64,000 nucleotides of DNA from an uncultured Pelagibacteraceae bacterium (GCA_902589395.1 CACIST010000001.1:1-64000); one strand, 5' to 3'; shown: positions 1 through 8,539, counted from the first letter of the stretch. Program-made: numbers and translations. Notes: a model not told the origin generated them from the letters alone.

Positions 1-291
1 CAGGAGAGAGCGGCGATAAATGCGCCAATTCAAGGGTCAGCATCAGAGATAATGAGATTAGCAATGATCAGGATAAATAAAGAAATCTCCACTAACAAAA
101 ATAATAGTTTAAAAATGTTGTTACAAATACACGATGAATTAATTTTTGAAGAAAGCTTAAAGGAAACAAAAAAAAGTAGTAAATTAATTAAGGATTTGAT
201 GTTGAGTGTTAAGAATAGTGAACTTCACTCATTTTCAATACCTCTTTTAGTCGATGTGAATATTGGAGAAAATTGGGGTGAACTTCATTGA
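1..291 (+). CDS. polA: DNA polymerase I, C-terminal fragment (5' end outside the window)
   Basis: The frame is open from base 1 and ends at 291. It encodes the last ~96 residues of a family A DNA polymerase: the INAPIQGSASEIMR stretch of the fingers/palm and the palm motif QIHDELIFE, whose HDE holds a catalytic carboxylate. PolA fills gaps in repair and Okazaki fragment processing. The N-terminal half of a polA gene lies on the opposite strand at 665-1843, with part of another gene between. The two halves are therefore not colinear. Identity is secure; whether the gene is intact to the left cannot be seen. Confidence 0.93.
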   Translation, partial: QERAAINAPIQGSASEIMRLAMIRINKEISTNKNNSLKMLLQIHDELIFEESLKETKKSSKLIKDLMLSVKNSELHSFSIPLLVDVNIGENWGELH

Positions 292-341
292 AAACAAACA
301 ATTGCCCTAATCTGAACAATTTAGTATTTTTAAACTAATTT

Positions 342-668
342 ATGTCTCAAACAATTGCGTTAGTAGATGATGATAGAAATTTATTAACATCTGTCCAAAT
401 GGCTTTAGAAAAGGAAGGTTTTAAAGTTCAAACTTATATCGATGGTGAAAATGCTCTTGTTGGATTATCAAGAACACCACCTGATCTTGCTGTGATTGAT
501 ATTAAAATGCCAAGAATGGATGGCGAAGAACTTCTAAGAAAACTTAGAAAAAAAACTTCTATGCCAGTTATTTTTTTAACTTCTAAAGATGAAGTAACCG
601 ACGAGGTTAGTGGTTTAAAACTTGGTGCAGACGACTTTGTTGGCAAAACAGGAGGATTTTCAACTAAG
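342..668 (+). CDS. chvI: ChvI/OmpR-type response regulator, truncated after the receiver domain
   Basis: Starts [13 protein letters not shown] and is a receiver domain: acidic pocket D9-D11, phosphoacceptor D53 in [12 protein letters not shown]80 and K102. The sequence is family-like to about GGFSTK (near base 668). It then reads into antisense polA sequence and stops at 704. The winged-helix DNA-binding half is therefore missing. Full-length relatives are about 230 residues. It begins 50 bases after polA in the same direction, so the pair is a normal downstream neighbour up to the break. The symbol is by resemblance to ChvI; another OmpR-family name is possible. Confidence 0.75.
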
Positions 669-680
669 ACTTTTTTTTCG
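661..680. other. Inversion junction joining chvI to antisense polA
   Basis: To the left, plus-strand sequence codes for the receiver domain. To the right, minus-strand sequence codes for polA residues 1 to about 392. Both proteins lose family likeness within the same 20 bases. The bases around the join (actaagac then a T8 run) fit either reading, so short shared sequence at the join is plausible. Neither gene survives the join. Confidence 0.8.
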
Positions 681-1843
681 TTAAGATTATTGCCACTGAC
701 ATGATTTAATGGGATATAACATGCATTCCCAATTCTATTAGAAATTGAAATACCCACTAACTTTGCTGTGTGAGGGTCTAATGAGGTTGTTTCAGTATCT
801 ATTGCAAATTCACCTATTTCCTCAGATTGTTTCATCCAATCTTCAATTTCCTTTTCATTTTTAATTAATTGGTAATTTTTTTTCTTAATTTCTGATGTTT
901 TTTCTGAATTTTTTTCAAAATCTTTATTTCCAGAATTATTTGTGCCCCCATACTTTGAGATGGCAGAACTCAATAGCCTATTAAATTCCATTTCTCTTAA
1001 AAAAGTATAAAGTTTATTTTGATCAACACTTTTCAATATAAATTCTTCAATTTTATTTTTTACAGGCACGTCTTTTTTTAATGTAACTAGTTTTTTACTA
1101 ATAATTGCATCGTCCTTGTTTTCTATTAAAGTTTCTCTTCTTTTATTTTGTTTTATTTTTGATGCATTTTTTAATAAATTTTCTAAAGTTCCATATTGAT
1201 TTATCAATTCAGCAGCAGTTTTAACTCCTATACCAGGCACACCAGGTACGTTATCTGTGCTATCACCAGCTAAAGATTGGACATCTATTACTTTTTCTGG
1301 TGTAACTCCAAATTTATTATGTACATCTTCTTGATTTATAAATTTATTCTTCATTGGATCATAAATTCTCACTCCTTTTTTATAAAGCTGCATTAAATCT
1401 TTGTCAGAAGAAACAATTGTTACCTTTGCGCCTAAATCTAAAATTTTCTCTACATAAGTTGCAATTAAATCATCTGCCTCATAATTAATTAATTCAATGG
1501 CAGGTAAATTAAAGGCTTTTACAGATTGCCTGATGTATTCAAATTGAGGAATTAGATCATCAGGTGCATCAGATCTATTTCCTTTATACTCTGAATATAT
1601 TTCATTTCTAAAATTTTTTCTTGCTGAATCAAATATTACAGCAAAGTGTGTAGGTTTTTCTAAATTATCATCAGATTTAGAATCTTCTAATAATTTAAAA
1701 AGCATATTACAAAAACCACTGACAGCACCAACTGGCAATCCATCACTTTTTCTAGTTAAAGGAGGAAGGGCATAATATGCTCTAAAAATGTATCCCGAAC
1801 CATCTATTAAGTAAAAATGGTCACTTTTTTTAATTTTCTCCAT
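665..1843 (-). CDS. polA: DNA polymerase I, N-terminal fragment (5' nuclease domain and start of the 3'-5' exonuclease domain)
   Basis: Begins [20 protein letters not shown]. Residues 1 to ~300 form the FEN-like 5'-3' nuclease: YSEYKGNR, the metal-binding EADDLIATY and SSDKDLMQL, and the helix-hairpin-helix [14 protein letters not shown] proofreading-type domain starts near residue 345 and keeps the DTET motif. After NEKKVL (~residue 392) the frame leaves polA and continues for 76 meaningless codons antisense to chvI, ending at 434. It diverges from the ABC ATPase gene with a 50-base gap. The fragment is real polA; the break is probably an assembly or amplification artefact. Confidence 0.88.
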
Positions 1844-1893
1844 AATGTAATGATATCTTAATTTTTATAAATGTAATAAATGTATGCCCTCAT

Positions 1894-2823
1894 ATGAATA
1901 AAAAAAACGTCTTAACTGTTAAAAACTTGAATAAAGTTTATTCAAAAAACGGTTCAAAACAAACGCATGCGCTTAATAATTTAAACTTAGAAGTGAAAGA
2001 AGGTGAAATTTTTGGTCTATTAGGACCAAATGGCGCTGGAAAGAGTACATTTATAAACATATTAGGTGGATCAGTTGTAAAAACTGGTGGTGAAGTAAAT
2101 GTTTGGGGGTTTAACTTAGATAAAAATCCTAGACAAGTTAGAGCCTCAATTGGAATTGTTCCACAAGAGGTAAACTTTGATCCATTTTTTAGTCCCAGAA
2201 AACTATTAGAACTTCAGGCAGGACTATATGGAATTAGAGAAAAAGATAGAATTACAGATACTATATTGAAGTTGGTATCATTAGAGGAACAGGCTGACAG
2301 TTATGCTAGAGCCTTATCTGGTGGTATGAAGAGAAGATTACTTGTAGCAAAAGCGATGGTGCATCAACCTCCAATTATAATTTTAGACGAGCCTACTGCA
2401 GGAGTAGATGTGGAGCTTAGAAATACATTATGGGAAAATGTTAAATCTTTGAACAAACAAGGGGTAACAACAATACTAACAACTCATTATCTTGAAGAGG
2501 CAGAAAAAATGTGTGATAGAATAGGTATCCTAAGTGGAGGAAAGTTAGTAGCTTTAGATACGACTAAAAATCTCTTAGAAAGAATTCAAACAAAAATTGT
2601 GTATGTCACCACAAATAAAAAAACTAATATTAACGAAAACACTTTTGAGTCATTAAAAGTTATATCAAATAACGAAAACAAGTTAGTTTTATCATATGAG
2701 AAGAGTAAACTCAGCATAGACTCAATAATCTCAGAAATTAAAAAACAAGATATTAAAATACAAGATATTTCAACTGATGATGGAGATCTTGAAGATGTAT
2801 TTTTAAGACTTACAAAAAATTAG
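1894..2823 (+). CDS. ABC transporter ATP-binding protein, YadG-like
   Basis: 309 residues. Walker A GPNGAGKS at 44-51, signature LSGGMKRR at 141-148, Walker B IIILDE at 161-166 and switch His at 198 (TTHYLEEAEKMCDRIG). Overall wording is close to E. coli YadG, the ATPase of an ABC-2 exporter. The C-terminal ~90 residues form the extension typical of that group. An ABC-2 permease (YadH-like) would be expected beside it, but the next gene is an opposing regulator one base away. The partner must be encoded elsewhere. Substrate unknown. Confidence 0.85.
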   Translation: MNKKNVLTVKNLNKVYSKNGSKQTHALNNLNLEVKEGEIFGLLGPNGAGKSTFINILGGSVVKTGGEVNVWGFNLDKNPRQVRASIGIVPQEVNFDPFFSPRKLLELQAGLYGIREKDRITDTILKLVSLEEQADSYARALSGGMKRRLLVAKAMVHQPPIIILDEPTAGVDVELRNTLWENVKSLNKQGVTTILTTHYLEEAEKMCDRIGILSGGKLVALDTTKNLLERIQTKIVYVTTNKKTNINENTFESLKVISNNENKLVLSYEKSKLSIDSIISEIKKQDIKIQDISTDDGDLEDVFLRLTKN

Positions 2824-2824
2824 T

Positions 2825-3388
2825 CTATCTAGGAGATCTTTTAGATAATATTCTCTGAAGTGTTCTTCTATGCATTTTTAGTCTTCTTGCAGTCTCAGAG
2901 ACATTTCTGTTACATAACTCAAAAACTCTGTGTATGTGCTCCCATTTTACTCTATCTGCAGACATTGGGTTTTCAGGAGGAGCGGGTTTTTGATTTGGAT
3001 CAGCTAAAAGAGCTTTTTCGACATCATCTGCATCTGCTGGTTTAGCAATATAATCAATTGCTCCCTCTTTAATTGCAGCAACTGCTGTTGGAATATTACC
3101 ATATCCAGTTAACATTATGATTCTGCTTTTAAGATTTCCCTTTTGAATTTCTTTTACTACTTCTAGTCCATTTCCATCATTTAATCTTAAATCAACAACA
3201 GCAAATGCTGGACTTTGTGATTTTACTGTCTCAATACCAATTTTTACACTCTCAGCTTGTGTAACTGTAAAACCTTTTTTTTCCATAGCTCTAGCCAATC
3301 TTTGTCTAAATGGATTGTCATCGTCTACGATCAAAAGCGATTTATCATCAAAATCGCTTAATTTTTGAAGTGTTGGTTGGTTAATCAT
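2825..3388 (-). CDS. regA: RegA/ActR/PrrA-type redox response regulator
   Basis: 187 residues. The receiver domain spans ~16-130, with acidic residues D22-D24, phosphoacceptor D66 in VVDLRLNDG and the conserved lysine in YIAKPAD. A proline-rich linker (PAPPENP) leads to a Fis-type helix-turn-helix at ~150-185 (NVSETARRLKMHRRTLQRIL). This matches the RegA/ActR/PrrA family, which controls respiratory and photosynthetic genes in response to redox state through the sensor RegB. No regB lies in this window. It converges on the ABC ATPase gene with one base between stop codons. Confidence 0.88.
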   Translation of the reverse strand: MINQPTLQKLSDFDDKSLLIVDDDNPFRQRLARAMEKKGFTVTQAESVKIGIETVKSQSPAFAVVDLRLNDGNGLEVVKEIQKGNLKSRIIMLTGYGNIPTAVAAIKEGAIDYIAKPADADDVEKALLADPNQKPAPPENPMSADRVKWEHIHRVFELCNRNVSETARRLKMHRRTLQRILSKRSPR

Positions 3389-3456
3389 AGCCCTTATATG
3401 GAAGTAAATTTTAATATTTCAATAGCATTATTTACTTTACATTATTAATTATTTCC

Positions 3457-3475
3457 CATAAATGCTGCATTTATG
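3457..3475. repeat. 19-bp perfect palindrome in the leader of the polyamine operon
   Basis: CATAAATGCTGCATTTATG reads the same on both strands around a central T (9-base arms). As DNA it could be an operator dyad; as RNA it would form an 8-bp stem with a CTG loop. It lies 57 bases before the decarboxylase start, in a 144-base gap between divergent genes regA and the decarboxylase. It could serve either gene. Confidence 0.55.
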
Positions 3476-3480
3476 AAATT

Positions 3481-3507
3481 TGCATACGTGATATGCAGGT
3501 TTTTTTT
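3481..3507 (+). promoter_or_regulatory. Attenuator-like hairpin with T8 tract before the decarboxylase gene
   Basis: TGCATA (3481-3486) and TATGCA (3492-3497) form a 6-bp stem with a 5-base loop, followed by GG and eight T. This is the layout of a short intrinsic terminator inside a 5' leader. TTTGCATA (3479-3486) is also an exact 8-base complement of TATGCAAA (3532-3539), which covers the start codon. The same bases could thus pair either in the terminator hairpin or over the start. Alphaproteobacterial ornithine decarboxylase genes are known to carry a leader RNA (speF motif); whether this belongs to it was not tested. Confidence 0.45.
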
Positions 3508-3532
3508 GTAAATTTTTTTTAGAGGTGCAGAT

Positions 3533-4711
3533 ATGCAAAAATTTAAGTCAGTTGAAGAATTAGTTAATCAACTGAGACCGACAGGACCTGTTTATTGTAT
3601 TAGAAAAGAGTCAATCAAATTGGCTTCTAAATACTTTAAAAAAAATTTCCCTGGAAAAATACTTTATGCGTTAAAAACCAACCCTCATCCAGTAGTTCTT
3701 CAAACTATTGTTGAAAACGGGATTAATCATTTTGATGTAGCATCTATAAAAGAAATAGAGGCTATAAGGAAAATAAGTCCGAATGCAAATTGTTCTTATA
3801 TGCATACAGTTAAAAGTAGAGAAAGCATTAAAGAGGCATATTTTAAATATAATGTTAAGGCCTTTTCTTTGGATACTAAAGATGAATTAATAAAAATTTT
3901 AGAAAGTACAAATTATGCTAATGACTTAGAGTTATTTGTTAGAGTTTCTGTATCTAATGAACATGCAGAAATTGATTTATCAAAAAAATTTGGAGCAATT
4001 AATAATGAAGCAGCTGGACTTCTCAGATTAACAAAACAATATTGTAAAAAAATTGGACTTAGTTTTCATGTTGGATCACAATGTATGCACCCAATATCTT
4101 ATTCAAAAGGAATATTTGAAATCAATAATATAATTAAAAAAACTAAAATTATACCTGATGTGATTAATGTTGGAGGAGGATTTCCTACTATTTACCCTGA
4201 TCTTATTCCTCAATCTTTAGATGCTTATTTTAACGAAATTAAAAAAGCTTTAAATAATTTAAAATTGGATAAGCTTCCAGAAATTATTTGTGAACCTGGA
4301 AGAGCGATTGTTGCAGAAAGTGGCTCAACGATTGTAAGAGTGGATTTAAGAAAAAAACAGAAACTTTATATAAATGATGGAACGTATGGAACTTTGTTTG
4401 ACGCAGGTGTTCCTAACATTGTTTATCCATCAAAAATGATAACTAATGGAAGAGTAATTTCCAAGAAATTAACATCTTTCGATTTCTACGGCCCAACTTG
4501 TGATAGTATGGATTATATGAAAGGTCCTTTTATTTTGCCAAATAATATAAAAGAAAATGATTATATAGAATTAGGACAGCTTGGAGCATATGGATTAACT
4601 TTTAGAACTAATTTTAATGGATTTTACTCTAATGAAATTTATGAAGTTGAAGATAGTCCAATCATGACGATGTATGACAAAGAAGCAAATAAAGAGTTTC
4701 TTGTTGCTTAA
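3533..4711 (+). CDS. Ornithine decarboxylase (fold III PLP decarboxylase)
   Basis: 392 residues, the short eukaryote-like group of amino acid decarboxylases with a TIM barrel and a C-terminal beta domain. PLP lysine K48 is in YALKTNP. VGGGFPTIYP and EPGRAIVAESG form the phosphate-binding part of the barrel. The active-site cysteine C323 is in YGPTCDSMDYM, which comes from the second subunit of the dimer. It would make putrescine from ornithine. Lysine or arginine specificity cannot be excluded by eye, and matters because agmatine-using genes follow. The stop overlaps the next start (TAATG). First gene of a four-gene polyamine operon. Confidence 0.87.
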   Translation: MQKFKSVEELVNQLRPTGPVYCIRKESIKLASKYFKKNFPGKILYALKTNPHPVVLQTIVENGINHFDVASIKEIEAIRKISPNANCSYMHTVKSRESIKEAYFKYNVKAFSLDTKDELIKILESTNYANDLELFVRVSVSNEHAEIDLSKKFGAINNEAAGLLRLTKQYCKKIGLSFHVGSQCMHPISYSKGIFEINNIIKKTKIIPDVINVGGGFPTIYPDLIPQSLDAYFNEIKKALNNLKLDKLPEIICEPGRAIVAESGSTIVRVDLRKKQKLYINDGTYGTLFDAGVPNIVYPSKMITNGRVISKKLTSFDFYGPTCDSMDYMKGPFILPNNIKENDYIELGQLGAYGLTFRTNFNGFYSNEIYEVEDSPIMTMYDKEANKEFLVA

Positions 4712-5751
4712 TGTCAGATAATAAAAACCAATCAAATAATAGAAAAAGTGATTTACTCAGTAAAGAAGTAGAACATATTGATATAACTTCTTTTGATGCT
4801 AGAAAAATCGTCACTTCAATGGAAAAAATGTCTTTCGTTTCAAGAGAGACTGCAAATGCAGCAAATATTTATAATGAAATGATAAAAGATAAAGATTGTA
4901 CAATCTTTTTAACACTTGCAGGATCAACGTCTGCTGCAGGATGTATGCATATTTATAGAGATTTAGTTAAGTATAACATGGTAGATGCAATAGTAGCTAC
5001 TGGAGCTTCAATTATTGATATGGATTTCTTTGAAGCACTTGGTTTCAAACATTATCAGGGATCACAATATCAAGACGATACAGAGCTAAGAAATAACTAC
5101 GTTGATAGAATATATGACACTTATATTGATGAAGAAGAGCTTCAGATATGTGATAAAACTATCGGGGAAATTGCAGATCAATTAGAGCCTAAAAGTTATA
5201 CATCAAGAGAATTTATAAAAGAGATTGGCAAATATCTTAAAACTAACGCAAAGAAGAAAGATTCATTAATAGAGGTTGCCTATGACAACAATGTTCCAAT
5301 TTTCTGTCCAGCATTTACTGACTCAAGCGCAGGTTTTGGGCTTGTAATGCATCAAGAAAGAAATCCAAAAAATCATATCACAATCGATTCAATACGAGAG
5401 TTTAGAGAACTAACTGAAATTAAAATTAAATCTAAAATATCAGGTCTTTTTATGATTGGAGGGGGAGTACCTAAAAATTTTATTCAAGACACTGTCATAT
5501 GTGCTGAACTTTTAGGTAAAGATGTAGAGATGCATAAATATGCTATTCAAATAACTGTTGCTGATTCTAGAGATGGAGCATGCAGCAGCTCAACATTAAA
5601 AGAAGCAAGCTCGTGGGGCAAAGTAGATATTACCAAAGAGCAAATGGTTTTTGCAGAAGCAACAAGTGTATTACCCTTAATAGCAAGTGACGCCTATCAT
5701 AAAGGTGAATGGAAAAATAGAGAGAGAAAAAATTTTTCCAAGATATTTTGA
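4711..5751 (+). CDS. Deoxyhypusine synthase-like protein (putative homospermidine-type aminobutyltransferase)
   Basis: 346 residues, deoxyhypusine synthase family: AGSTSAAGCMHIYRDLVK, VATGASIIDMDF, GGGVPKNFIQDT and SSWGKV with the catalytic-type lysine K304. In eukaryotes and archaea the enzyme moves an aminobutyl group from spermidine to a lysine of eIF5A using NAD. Bacteria lack eIF5A, so the acceptor here is probably a free amine such as putrescine, giving homospermidine; that is inference. It overlaps the decarboxylase stop by one base and precedes aguB and aguA, which supports a polyamine role. Confidence 0.82.
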   Translation: MSDNKNQSNNRKSDLLSKEVEHIDITSFDARKIVTSMEKMSFVSRETANAANIYNEMIKDKDCTIFLTLAGSTSAAGCMHIYRDLVKYNMVDAIVATGASIIDMDFFEALGFKHYQGSQYQDDTELRNNYVDRIYDTYIDEEELQICDKTIGEIADQLEPKSYTSREFIKEIGKYLKTNAKKKDSLIEVAYDNNVPIFCPAFTDSSAGFGLVMHQERNPKNHITIDSIREFRELTEIKIKSKISGLFMIGGGVPKNFIQDTVICAELLGKDVEMHKYAIQITVADSRDGACSSSTLKEASSWGKVDITKEQMVFAEATSVLPLIASDAYHKGEWKNRERKNFSKIF

Positions 5752-5754
5752 TTG

Positions 5755-6636
5755 ATGATCAAAAAAATCAAAATCGGTTTAATACAAAGTAAATCTTTAG
5801 GTACTGTTCAATCTAATATTAATTTAGCTATAAAAAATATTAAAAAAGCTGCAAAAAAAAAAGCAAAGATAATTTGTCTTCCTGAGCTGTTTTTGACTAA
5901 TTATTTTTGCCAAACAGAAAGCCATTCAAACTTTAAATTAGCAGAAAAAATTCCAGGAACAACCTCTAGAATATTTTGCGATCTAGCAAAAGAGCTTGGT
6001 GTTGTATTAAATATTACAATGTTTGAAAAAAAGACATCTGGGTTTTATCATAATACTAGTATCATTATTAATGAAAATGGAAATATTTTGTCTAAATATC
6101 GTAAGATGCACATACCTGATGACCCAGGATATTATGAAAAATTTTATTTCAGTCCTGGAGACCTTGGATTTAAAAGTGTTAAGACAAAATTTGGAAAGAT
6201 AGGTCCTCTTATATGTTGGGATCAATGGTTCCCCGAAGCCGCTAGACTAACAGCTTTAAAAGGAGCTCAAATTATTTTTTATCCTACTGCTATTGGATGG
6301 CATCCAAAAGAAAAAAGAAAGTTTGGAAAATCTCAATTAGAATCTTGGATTACAATGCAAAAATCTCATGCTATTGCTAATGGAACTTATGTGGCTGCTA
6401 TAAATAGAGTTGGTGTAGAAAAAAAAGGTAAAAAAAAAATTGAATTTTGGGGTAATTCAATGGTTATAGACCCTAGTGGTAAAATAATTGCAAAATCAGG
6501 AAATAAGAAAGAAGATATTTTAGTTTGTGAAGTTGATTATAAAAAAATAGATACTGCTAGACAACACTGGCCTTTTTTAAGAGATAGAAGAACTGATTTT
6601 TATAAAGATATTCTCAAAAATCCTGAAGATGAGTAA
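5755..6636 (+). CDS. aguB: N-carbamoylputrescine amidase
   Basis: Nitrilase/carbamoylase-fold hydrolase, 293 residues from the ATG at 5755; a TTG at 5752 is also in frame. The Glu-Lys-Cys triad is visible: E44 in CLPELFLTNYF, K117 in KYRKMHIPDD and C154 in LICWDQWFPEAARL. The wording DPGYYEKFYFSPGD is typical of AguB, which hydrolyses N-carbamoylputrescine to putrescine, CO2 and ammonia. The start lies 3 bases after the previous stop, and the end overlaps aguA by 8 bases, so translation is likely coupled. Confidence 0.92.
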   Translation: MIKKIKIGLIQSKSLGTVQSNINLAIKNIKKAAKKKAKIICLPELFLTNYFCQTESHSNFKLAEKIPGTTSRIFCDLAKELGVVLNITMFEKKTSGFYHNTSIIINENGNILSKYRKMHIPDDPGYYEKFYFSPGDLGFKSVKTKFGKIGPLICWDQWFPEAARLTALKGAQIIFYPTAIGWHPKEKRKFGKSQLESWITMQKSHAIANGTYVAAINRVGVEKKGKKKIEFWGNSMVIDPSGKIIAKSGNKKEDILVCEVDYKKIDTARQHWPFLRDRRTDFYKDILKNPEDE

Positions 6637-7693
6637 AAAAATAGATGAATTCAGAATGCCAGCAGAATGGGAGCCTCAAAAATCAGTTTGGATTGCGTGG
6701 CCACATAATAAAAATGATTGGCCTGGATTATTTGAAAAAATTCCAAATATAGTTGGAAAAATAATAAAATATTTAACAAAAGATCAAAGAATAGATTTAT
6801 TGGTCAATAATAACAAAAGTATTTATACCACAAGAATATATTTAAAAAAAATAGGTTGTAATCTTTCTAAAATTAAATTTCATAAACTTAAGACAGACAG
6901 ACTTTGGCTAAGAGATTCTGGACCAATATTTTTAGTCAACAAGAAAAATCGAAAAAAGACCATGCTTGATTTTAAATTTAATGCCTGGTCAAAATATAAA
7001 AATTTCGGAAATGATAACAAAATCAATAAATATATTAGTAAGTACTTAAAAATTGAAAGTATTCTGCCTAAAAAAATAAATTCAAAAAAATTTGTAAGAA
7101 TAGTGATGGAAGGAGGTGCATTTGACAACAATGGATCAGGCTCCATCTTGCTTACAAAGGAGTGCTTATTAAGTAGTAAACAAGAGAGAAACAAAGGATT
7201 CAAAAAAAAAGACTATGAAAACCTGTTTTCAGAATATTTAAATGCAAAAAATTTTATTTGGCTTAATAAAGGAATTGTTGGAGATGACACGCACGGTCAT
7301 ATCGATGATATTGCAAGGTTTGTTTCAAAAAGTACAATTATGATAGCAGTAGAAAATAATAGATCAGATAAAAATTACAAATCTCTTAAAGAAAATTTAA
7401 AAATATTAAGTAAAAGTTCTGATGAAAATGGAAAAAAATTTAAAATTATAAAGGTTCCTATGCCAAGCCCAGTTATCATTGATAAAACTCGTGTCCCAGC
7501 AAGTTATTTAAATTTTTTCATAAGCAATAAAACAGTCTTGGTTCCAATATTTAATGTAAAAGAAGACAAAAAAATTATAAAAATTTTTAGAAAATTTTTC
7601 ACAAACAGAAAAGTTATTGGTATTGATTGTAGTGATTTAATTTGGGGCTTTGGAGCCATACATTGCATGACGCAACAAGAGCCAAAAATTTGA
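6629..7693 (+). CDS. aguA: Agmatine deiminase
   Basis: 354 residues, peptidyl-arginine-deiminase/agmatine-deiminase family. MPAEWEPQKSVWIAWPHN opens the beta/alpha propeller. LWLRDSGPIF, VMEGGAFD and DDTHGHIDDIARF carry substrate-binding acids and the catalytic His. The nucleophile C346 is in GAIHCMTQQEP near the end. It turns agmatine into N-carbamoylputrescine, the substrate of aguB just upstream. No arginine decarboxylase of the SpeA type is in the window, so agmatine must be imported, made elsewhere, or made by the first gene of this operon. It converges on yhhQ with one base between the stops. Confidence 0.93.
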   Translation: MSKKIDEFRMPAEWEPQKSVWIAWPHNKNDWPGLFEKIPNIVGKIIKYLTKDQRIDLLVNNNKSIYTTRIYLKKIGCNLSKIKFHKLKTDRLWLRDSGPIFLVNKKNRKKTMLDFKFNAWSKYKNFGNDNKINKYISKYLKIESILPKKINSKKFVRIVMEGGAFDNNGSGSILLTKECLLSSKQERNKGFKKKDYENLFSEYLNAKNFIWLNKGIVGDDTHGHIDDIARFVSKSTIMIAVENNRSDKNYKSLKENLKILSKSSDENGKKFKIIKVPMPSPVIIDKTRVPASYLNFFISNKTVLVPIFNVKEDKKIIKIFRKFFTNRKVIGIDCSDLIWGFGAIHCMTQQEPKI

Positions 7694-7694
7694 A

Positions 7695-8243
7695 TTAGGC
7701 AGCTTTTAAGGTACCTAATAATAATCTAAAAGGTATCAACATTACTAAAGCTACAAAAATCTTTACTGCTAAATCTCCTAAAGAAAGTGTCACCCAAGGT
7801 ATTCCTGTTCCATAAAATGAAATCGAAAAGAATAAAAATGTATCTACGGTAGAACCAATTAATGAAGAGGCAAGTGGCGCAATAAACCATTTTTTTTGTC
7901 TTAATTGATCAAATATTTGTACATCTAGTAATTGAGCAATAATAAATGCTGTTCCTGAACCGATTGCTATTCTTATTGAGATTAAATCTGCAAAATTTGT
8001 TGAGAAAATTAGTGTGAACAAAATACCTATTGTAAATCCTATATATACAATTTTTCTTGCAACTAATTTACCAAAAGATCTATTTGCTAGATCGGTTATT
8101 AGAAAAGCTATCGGATAGCTGAATGCTCCATATGTAAGAATTTCTTGAAGACCATAATATTGAATTGGAAATTGGACTAAATAATTAGATGCTAAGACAA
8201 CCAATCCCATTAAAAATGAGAGTGTTAAAAATACTTTATTCAT
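7695..8243 (-). CDS. yhhQ: VUT/YhhQ family queuosine precursor transporter
   Basis: 182 residues, very hydrophobic, about six membrane segments. PIAFLITDLANRSFGKLVARKIVYIGF is recognisable in pieces as the family core (FLITDLANRSFG followed by K and AR), and IAIGSGTAFIIAQLLDV is the second signature. YhhQ proteins import queuosine precursors such as preQ0 across the inner membrane for tRNA modification. The start overlaps the rpmB stop by one base (both at 8243), so it is translated with L28. No preQ1 riboswitch is visible, which fits its position inside a ribosomal protein transcript. Confidence 0.88.
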   Translation of the reverse strand: MNKVFLTLSFLMGLVVLASNYLVQFPIQYYGLQEILTYGAFSYPIAFLITDLANRSFGKLVARKIVYIGFTIGILFTLIFSTNFADLISIRIAIGSGTAFIIAQLLDVQIFDQLRQKKWFIAPLASSLIGSTVDTFLFFSISFYGTGIPWVTLSLGDLAVKIFVALVMLIPFRLLLGTLKAA

Positions 8244-8524
8244 TATGCAGATTTACTGACTAAAGATTTTTTTAATTTTTTTAGCCTCAATGATAAATCT
8301 CTAGACTTGGCTGAAATAAGAAATTGGTCAAAACTACCTTTTTTATCAACTGATCTAACACCAGCATTTGAGACTGTTAATCGTAAACTTCTCTTTAGTA
8401 GTTCACTTTTAAACTTAACTTTTTTAAGATTTGGCAAAAATCTTCTTTTGGTCTTATTGTTAGCATGACTAACGTTGTGACCCTTGAGTGGGATTTTTCC
8501 AGTAAGTTCACATTTTTTAGACAT
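8243..8524 (-). CDS. rpmB: 50S ribosomal protein L28
   Basis: 93 residues. [29 protein letters not shown] is, in pieces, the standard L28 opening ([19 protein letters not shown]), and the rest is basic as expected ([21 protein letters not shown]). Normal length for alphaproteobacteria, which carry a slightly longer C-terminus than E. coli. It follows pyrD by 43 bases on the same strand and is followed at once by yhhQ. A 7-bp inverted repeat sits 16 bases before the start. Confidence 0.97.
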   Translation of the reverse strand: MSKKCELTGKIPLKGHNVSHANNKTKRRFLPNLKKVKFKSELLKRSLRLTVSNAGVRSVDKKGSFDQFLISAKSRDLSLRLKKLKKSLVSKSA

Positions 8525-8539
8525 AAGTTATGCGCTTGT

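Noticed and set aside
434-660. Last 76 codons of the polA fragment frame
   Set aside because: They are antisense to chvI after the junction and have no polymerase features.
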